This document shows, piece by piece, positions 14,853 through 18,301 of a DNA stretch of 18,301 bases. The notes beneath the pieces were generated by a model. That model had not been told where the DNA came from. It searched no databases and saw only the letters and a program-made list of their open reading frames with translations. Source of the DNA: Chrysiogenia bacterium (lineage in GTDB: Bacteria > JAGRBM01); contig JAGRBM010000023.1 of assembly GCA_020434085.1 (NCBI GenBank), forward strand, positions 1 through 18,301. Direction: 5' to 3'. Position 1 is the stretch's first letter. Every line of letters begins with the position of its first letter. Both the position numbers and the translations under genes were made by a program.

Positions 14853-16121
14853 CTACGCACTTGCGTCGGCGGTGGGCAGCTTGGATTTGCCGGACATCAG
14901 GTAGGCAAGGATGCAAAGGACGGTGATGATGGCGGCCCAGAAGGTCAGCTCCAGCAGGTTGAACGCGCAGAGCACGAACACCAGCATGGAATAGAAATCA
15001 CGCTTGCCCATGAAGCGGATCTTGTCGAGGATGCGGTAGGTCAGCGGCTTTTCCTTGCCCTCGAATTTGGCTTCCATGTCTTTGTAGACGGCGACGAGCG
15101 ACCCGGATTTGGTGTGCGTGAGCAGGTAGCGATACATCAGCCCCAGCACCACCGCGGCCAGCACGATGAGCCCGATGCCGATCCACAGGATGTAGTCGTG
15201 ACCGGTACGCTCGCGCGTGCCGATGGTCAGACCGATCAGGAACAGGATGTAGGTCAGGTTGTCGCCGATGGTGTCGATCCACTCGCCCATGTCGCTTGCC
15301 AGGAACTTGCTGCGCGCGATCTCCCCGTCGCTGCGATCCAGGGCGGCGGCAAGCTGGAAGAGCAGGCCGCCCATGAACGTGCCCAAGTAGTCCCCGCGAA
15401 TCAGGAACGGAAAGCATGAGAACCCGACGATCGTCGTAAGCAGCGTGATCATGTTGGGGGTGATCGGATATTCGCTCAGAAACTTCGAGAGCGGAATGGA
15501 GAGCTTCGAATTGAGGTTGCGCGAGACCCAGCCGCTGGTGGGCTTGGTGACGATGGAGAAGATCGCCTTCTTGCCCTGTTTGACATCCGCGGGGCTCGCA
15601 ATGGGAACCACGAAGGCGCGCTTGTCGTAGGGCTGGTCTTTGGCGTGCATGGGCTGGGCGCCGGTAATCGCCTCGGCTGCCTTGTCCGCGCCAAGGCCCT
15701 GGAGCGCGGAAGCAGGGGCGAAAAAGAGCGCGCGCTCCTCGTCCCAGCGAACCGGCGCGGTGATCGTCTCGCTCTGAGCGGCGAAGCTCACCACGTCCGG
15801 GCCGAAGAGCACATCCGGACCGGCAATGAGCATGCGGCCGCCCTCGTCGGCGGCAGCGGCCTGGTCGAGGGCTTCGCCAAGGCTGCCCGCGATCTCGACT
15901 GGCTGGTCTTTGAGGCGCTGGTCTGAAGAGAGCAGGGCGCGGGCGCGCTCGGCATGGGGACCCGGCGCGATCCAGACCTTCTCCGCGCCGTTCTTGATCG
16001 CAGTGAGGATCTGGCGGGTCAGCAGTTCCACGCCCGCCACGCGCACAAAGGGCGCGGGCGTACCGCCAACCTGTGGGTCGTGCTCGGGGCTGGAAAGAAA
16101 AAAAACGGCTCGGATCGACAT
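14853..16121 (-). CDS. CDP-alcohol phosphatidyltransferase with degenerate N-terminal nucleotidyltransferase-like domain
   Basis: The 422-residue fusion has a C-terminal half (about 205-410) that is a CDP-alcohol phosphatidyltransferase. It has the complete signature D265-G266-x2-A269-R270-x8-G279-x3-D283-x3-D287 and several membrane helices (about 225-240, 246-262, 288-300, 310-335, 377-409). Such enzymes transfer a phosphoalcohol from a CDP-alcohol to an acceptor and make phospholipids or phosphodiesters. The N-terminal part (1-200) resembles a nucleotidyltransferase (AVFFLSS..., VRVAGVELLTRQILTAIKNGAEKVWIA, LIAGPDVLFGPDVV) but lacks the LAAGxGxRL and PK signature. The layout recalls archaeal/thermophile IPCT-DIPPS fusions. 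The ATG at 16121 starts the domain; a TTG 12 codons upstream is possible. There is no clear Shine-Dalgarno. A T8 run occupies codons 6-8. The intact nucleotidyltransferase is the preceding gene, 75 bases away. Confidence 0.87.
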   Translation of the reverse strand: MSIRAVFFLSSPEHDPQVGGTPAPFVRVAGVELLTRQILTAIKNGAEKVWIAPGPHAERARALLSSDQRLKDQPVEIAGSLGEALDQAAAADEGGRMLIAGPDVLFGPDVVSFAAQSETITAPVRWDEERALFFAPASALQGLGADKAAEAITGAQPMHAKDQPYDKRAFVVPIASPADVKQGKKAIFSIVTKPTSGWVSRNLNSKLSIPLSKFLSEYPITPNMITLLTTIVGFSCFPFLIRGDYLGTFMGGLLFQLAAALDRSDGEIARSKFLASDMGEWIDTIGDNLTYILFLIGLTIGTRERTGHDYILWIGIGLIVLAAVVLGLMYRYLLTHTKSGSLVAVYKDMEAKFEGKEKPLTYRILDKIRFMGKRDFYSMLVFVLCAFNLLELTFWAAIITVLCILAYLMSGKSKLPTADASA

Positions 16122-16196
16122 CTTAAAAACAGTGCAACGAGCGTCGCGCTCCCGCAAAGATGTCGCGACGGGTGAATCAGAATGTTTGGAGCAGGT

Positions 16197-16940
16197 CTAC
16201 TGAACGAGTCCCGAGAGCTCATCCCGGACGTATTCCAGGTCCTCGGGGAAATCGATCTCGGCCCAGCGCAGGCCTTCGACGTTCACCGTGCCGATTTCGT
16301 ATCCGTCCACGGCGATCCGCTCGATTGCCTTGGTGTACCAGTCCGTGCAGGCGTTCTGTCCGCGGACCATGTCTTCGAGCTCGTGCAGCAGGCGCTCGGC
16401 GCCGGCCCTGGTGAACTTCATGATTCCGATGGACTCGCCGTGGGCGTTGTCGGTCGCGATGGTCTTGTTGATGCGCTGGATGCGATCGCCATCGAGCTGG
16501 ATCTTCATGTCGTCTTCATCGTAGCTGTCCTTGCGATCGATGCAGACGTGGATGTTGTAGTGATTTTCCGAACGAACGCGGGTGAGGATCTGGTGATCGA
16601 ACACATCGTCGCCGTTGATCAGGATGAATCCGTCATCCATGAAGTGGCGCGCGCTCCAGAGGCTGATGAGATTGTTGGCCTCACGCCAGAAGGGATTGAA
16701 GACGGTCTTGATGTCGAGGCGGCCAAGGCCGTTGCTGCGCCATCCGTTGAGGCGCTCTTCGACGGCTTCCCACTTGAATCCGGTGACGACGACGACTTCC
16801 TTGATGCCCGCTGCCAGACAGTTCTTGAGCTGGTGCTCAAGAATGGTGCGCCCGCCGATCTCGACGAGGCACTTGGGGCTGTTATCTGTATGAGGACGAA
16901 GTCGCGTGCCTTGCCCGGCTGCCAAAATGATTGCTCGCAC
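16197..16940 (-). CDS. LicC-like sugar/choline-phosphate nucleotidyltransferase
   Basis: This 247-residue enzyme condenses an NTP (likely CTP) with a phosphorylated alcohol to give an NDP-alcohol. It has the intact signature ILAAGQGTRLRP (5-16), PKCLVEIGG (22-30), the metal site GDDVF (110-114), NNLISLWSARHF (89-100) and WAEIDFPEDL (226-235). The last two blocks are typical of the LicC/phosphocholine-cytidylyltransferase group; CDP-inositol or aminoethylphosphonate cytidylyltransferases are close relatives. The start is GTG at 16940 (VRAIILAAG) with GGGAG about 9 bases upstream; a longer frame to 16997 has no homology. It is the first gene of the five-gene operon and the only complete nucleotidyltransferase there, so it probably supplies the CDP-alcohol for the next enzyme. 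The exact alcohol cannot be read from sequence. Confidence 0.87.
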   Translation of the reverse strand: MRAIILAAGQGTRLRPHTDNSPKCLVEIGGRTILEHQLKNCLAAGIKEVVVVTGFKWEAVEERLNGWRSNGLGRLDIKTVFNPFWREANNLISLWSARHFMDDGFILINGDDVFDHQILTRVRSENHYNIHVCIDRKDSYDEDDMKIQLDGDRIQRINKTIATDNAHGESIGIMKFTRAGAERLLHELEDMVRGQNACTDWYTKAIERIAVDGYEIGTVNVEGLRWAEIDFPEDLEYVRDELSGLVQ

Positions 16941-17053
16941 GCTGAAGATCTCCCTGACTCGCGCTGTTCCAGTTGTTCCCGGGGCGACCCGATCCAAAAA
17001 ATAAATCAGGCCCGCATCGCCCGCCCTGTGTAACGAGTCCGTAAATTCTCAAG

Positions 17054-17101
17054 TCACTCGATTGACCTGTCCAGTTCCGAGGTCGCGCGGAGTCTATCCA
17101 T
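17054..17101 (-). other. Possible 15-codon leader ORF in the operon 5' region
   Basis: ATG at 17101 on the minus strand opens a 15-codon frame (MDRLRATSELDRSIE) ending in TGA at 17054, with AAGGG 5 bases before it. It lies in the roughly 190-base leader between the predicted start (about 17134) and the nucleotidyltransferase GTG. A T-rich run (TTTATTTTTT in RNA sense, about 17004-16995) follows between it and the gene. It may be chance. Confidence 0.2.
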
Positions 17102-17138
17102 CAAAACCCTTGGGGACAACCTCTTTCCCGGAGCGCCG

Positions 17139-17153
17139 CCATTGTATCAATGG
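17139..17153. promoter_or_regulatory. Perfect palindrome CCATTG-N3-CAATGG overlapping the operon -10
   Basis: The arms CCATTG (17139-17144) and CAATGG (17148-17153) are exact reverse complements around TAT. The element covers the predicted minus-strand -10 box, the usual place for a repressor or for a promoter-melting control site. Confidence 0.4.
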
Positions 17154-17168
17154 GGGGGGCGCTATCAA
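17141..17168 (-). promoter_or_regulatory. Promoter of the five-gene lipid operon (TTGATA-N16-TACAAT, extended -10, C8 spacer tract)
   Basis: On the minus strand TTGATA (17168-17163, 5/6) and TACAAT (17146-17141, 5/6) are 16 bases apart, with TG one base before the -10 hexamer (extended -10). The predicted +1 is near 17134, about 190 bases before the nucleotidyltransferase GTG. The spacer contains eight consecutive C residues on this strand (17159-17152). A CRP-like site abuts the -35. Confidence 0.6.
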
Positions 17169-17188
17169 GTGTGACCCAAATCACAATT
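17167..17188. promoter_or_regulatory. CRP/FNR-family binding site, perfect TGTGA-N6-TCACA
   Basis: TGTGA (17170-17174), six bases CCCAAA and TCACA (17181-17185) reproduce both CRP half-sites exactly; flanking AA and TT extend the symmetry. The centre (17177.5) is about 43 bases upstream of the predicted +1 of the minus-strand operon, close to the -41.5 of class II CRP-activated promoters. No crp-like gene is in the window; the regulator could be any CRP/FNR-family member with this specificity. Confidence 0.6.
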
Positions 17189-17195
17189 CCTGAAA

Positions 17196-17216
17196 TCCCC
17201 TGTCAGATCAAGGGGA
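17196..17216. repeat. Inverted repeat TCCCCT/AGGGGA beside the CRP-like site
   Basis: TCCCCT (17196-17201) and AGGGGA (17211-17216) pair perfectly around a 9-base loop. The repeat lies 8 bases from the CRP-like site, on the upstream side for the minus-strand operon. It could be a second regulator site or a weak terminator for transcripts from the ferredoxin gene. Confidence 0.3.
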
Positions 17217-17234
17217 AAAGCCCGCGAAAGTCGC

Positions 17235-17247
17235 TACGCGCCGCGTA
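17235..17247. repeat. 13-bp palindrome TACGCG-C-CGCGTA
   Basis: TACGCG (17235-17240) and CGCGTA (17242-17247) are exact reverse complements around one C. It sits in the 16941-17347 intergenic region. No function can be assigned. Confidence 0.35.
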
Positions 17248-17266
17248 AAGGCCCGTACGCAGGCCC

Positions 17267-17306
17267 CAGCGATTTGCGCTGCCTTTTCGCTTTACAAAAC
17301 TTTACA
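17267..17306. repeat. Small hairpin and tandem TTTACA repeats in the intergenic region
   Basis: CAGCG (17267-17271) and CGCTG (17277-17281) form a 5-bp stem followed by CCTTTTCG. After that TTTACA occurs twice exactly 10 bases apart (17291-17296, 17301-17306), one helical turn. Tandem boxes at this spacing are seen for response regulators. Nothing coding was seen between 16941 and 17347. Confidence 0.25.
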
Positions 17307-17316
17307 GCGGGCGGGG

Positions 17317-17336
17317 CCAAAAACCCGGGATTTTGG
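17317..17336 (-). terminator. 20-bp near-perfect palindrome after the ferredoxin gene
   Basis: CCAAAA...TTTTGG around ACCCGGGA (17317-17336) is a palindrome with 9 of 10 pairs matching, 11 bases past the ferredoxin stop on the minus strand. As RNA it would be a strong stem, but there is no following T-run. It is called a terminator on position only. Confidence 0.35.
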
Positions 17337-17347
17337 GGGCTACGGAC

Positions 17348-17653
17348 CTAGCGGAGGGGTTTTTGGGGCTCCCCGGGCGGGCAGACCTCCAGGTCGGCGG
17401 TCAGTTTCTTGACGAAACAGGCCAGCCGCTCCCCGGGATTGGCCCCCCGGCGCTCCAGGAGCATCCGCTCCATGGCGGTGGGGGGCTTGAGGTATTCGGC
17501 CCCCGCGCCCGGCCGAAACCGGCAGGTCCCGCAGATCCCCTGGCAGCAACCCCACTCGACCCCGGCATACTTCGCCCTGCCCAGCGCGTCGGGGAGCGCC
17601 GAGCCCAATGGGGCGTCGATGGACGAGTGATCCGGGAAGGTGATTCGCGGCAT
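17348..17653 (-). CDS. 2Fe-2S ferredoxin domain protein
   Basis: This 101-residue plant-type [2Fe-2S] ferredoxin carries electrons between redox enzymes. The cluster ligands follow the C-x4-C-x2-C...C rule: Cys36, Cys41, Cys44 (GCCQGICGTC) and Cys79 (RLACF). Cys37 is an extra cysteine next to the first ligand, and Cys91 lies in the tail. The length is normal for a stand-alone ferredoxin; the C-terminal PPGEPQKPLR is a short tail. I chose the ATG at 17653 (MPRITFPDHS), where the ferredoxin fold begins; a longer frame to a TTG at 17809 would overlap the start of the divergent lipoprotein gene and has no ferredoxin homology. No strong Shine-Dalgarno. The redox partner is not in the window. Confidence 0.82.
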   Translation of the reverse strand: MPRITFPDHSSIDAPLGSALPDALGRAKYAGVEWGCCQGICGTCRFRPGAGAEYLKPPTAMERMLLERRGANPGERLACFVKKLTADLEVCPPGEPQKPLR

Positions 17654-17702
17654 AGTGAGGGGTAGTGTGGTGGGTGAAAGCGCCAAGAGGAAGCCGTCTC
17701 GT

Positions 17703-18301
17703 ATGAACGTCCGATGCGCCATGTTGTTGGTGATTGTGCTGGCCACCTGCGTGGGTTCCTGTTCACCGAAGAGTGAATCCCGCAGATTTTCTGCTGTGAG
17801 AACCGGCAATCTTGACGACCTTGAACATCAGAAATCGCTATTTCGCACGCAGGGGTACCGCTTCAACGATCACATATCACCCGGCGACGCGGTGTATCGA
17901 ATCTTTAGTGTCGTCAGCTTGAGTGATCGTAGGAGCGTGGTAGAGCTGCGTATGCTCGATGGCCGTACTCAGGTGAAGTGGGCAGCATGGGTGCAAGTGA
18001 CAGGCGTGCATGGTGCGCAACGGATTCCCAAAGTCAGTCATTGGGTCACTCTGGAGACTCAGGGCCTTATGGCGAATGCGGATCAAATCCTTGATGAGCT
18101 GGATCCGGCAGAGTGCAGGACGAACACGATCACAGCCGACGGGGAGTCCTATATGATTGAGCGGCGTACGGGTGAATCCAGTAAAGCAATCATGATTTCC
18201 AACCCGGAGCACAACTGCGAGTTGGAGCGCCGTTTCGAGAAATTGAAGTCAGACTGCTGGCACCTGGCAGGTCAGTCAAAGGATCCGATTCACAACCTCT
18301 A
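17703..18301 (+). CDS. Putative lipoprotein of unknown function (3' end beyond window)
   Basis: An open frame runs from ATG 17703 to the window end (199 codons without a stop), preceded by AAGAGGAA about 11 bases upstream. The N-terminus is a lipoprotein signal: MNVR, hydrophobic MLLVIVLAT, then VGSC with the likely lipidated Cys20 followed by SPKS (Cys16 in LATC is a weaker alternative). Ser21 after the cysteine, not Asp, suggests outer-membrane sorting by the E. coli rule. The mature part has beta-type segments (SVVELRMLDGRTQVKWAAWVQVTG, shown by residues about 80-103 in part) and later cysteines at about 139, 173 and 186. I recognise no family. Codons are noticeably more A/T-rich than in the other genes (AAA, AGT, GAT, CTT frequent), which hints at separate origin. 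It is divergent from the ferredoxin, 49 bases apart. Confidence 0.72.
   Translation, partial: MNVRCAMLLVIVLATCVGSCSPKSESRRFSAVRTGNLDDLEHQKSLFRTQGYRFNDHISPGDAVYRIFSVVSLSDRRSVVELRMLDGRTQVKWAAWVQVTGVHGAQRIPKVSHWVTLETQGLMANADQILDELDPAECRTNTITADGESYMIERRTGESSKAIMISNPEHNCELERRFEKLKSDCWHLAGQSKDPIHNL

Noticed and set aside
16182-17033. 283-codon plus-strand open frame opposite the nucleotidyltransferase
   Set aside because: The minus strand carries complete nucleotidyltransferase motifs; the plus frame has none.
17877-18212. 111-codon minus-strand open frame inside the lipoprotein region
   Set aside because: The plus-strand frame is open for 199 codons with a ribosome site and lipobox; the minus frame has neither.

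Overview
This window looks like chromosomal DNA of a high-GC (roughly 60-65% by eye), Gram-negative bacterium. The Gram-negative call rests on a TolC-type outer-membrane channel, an MlaC-type periplasmic lipid carrier, a lipoprotein and several signal peptides. The gene mix (luciferase-like flavin oxidoreductase, acyl-CoA synthetase, NAD-type isocitrate dehydrogenase, tightly packed operons) would suit a deltaproteobacterium-like or related environmental lineage. That placement is inference; there is no rRNA or other marker to fix taxonomy. No tRNA, rRNA, CRISPR array, insertion sequence or prophage gene was seen.

Layout, left to right. (1) 1-993: 3' part of an ABC exporter half-transporter. 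(2) 994-1089: short intergenic region with a stem-loop and a near-perfect 20-bp operator-like palindrome, in front of a luciferase-like flavin monooxygenase (1090-2349). (3) A bidirectional terminator at 2375-2394 separates it from a two-gene minus-strand unit: an AMP-forming acyl-CoA synthetase (4820-3006) translationally coupled to a secreted TPR-like protein (3009-2398, TTG start). (4) Plus strand: NAD-type isocitrate dehydrogenase (4973-5974) and a 431-residue protein I do not recognise (6063-7358). (5) Minus strand: FtsH (10653-8629), then a pair made of a 6-pyruvoyl-tetrahydropterin synthase/QueD homologue (8513-8079) and a short-chain dehydrogenase (8068-7355) behind their own promoter. 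(6) Plus strand: an atypical extended SDR with a lysine-rich tail and no catalytic Tyr/Lys (10751-11800).

(7) The most interesting region is 11797-17190 on the minus strand, a compact five-gene operon. In transcription order it encodes a LicC-like nucleotidyltransferase, a CDP-alcohol phosphatidyltransferase carrying a degenerate nucleotidyltransferase-like N-terminus, an HpnL/LPG-synthase-type membrane protein (putative flippase), a TolC-family outer-membrane protein and an MlaC/HpnM-type periplasmic lipid carrier. Together they read as a route that activates a head group as a CDP-alcohol, makes a phosphodiester lipid or polar head group in the inner membrane, moves it across that membrane and passes it over the periplasm. 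I do not know this combination as a described system. Its promoter region (about 17134-17188) has a TTGATA-N16-TACAAT promoter with an extended -10. A perfect CRP/FNR-like TGTGA-N6-TCACA site is centred near -43, a perfect palindrome overlaps the -10, and a C8 homopolymer lies in the spacer. A T8 run lies in codons 6-8 of the second gene. The two homopolymers raise the possibility of phase variation.

(8) 17348-17653 (minus) is a small 2Fe-2S ferredoxin. 17703-18301 (plus) is the start of a lipoprotein gene that runs off the window and has visibly lower GC than its neighbours.
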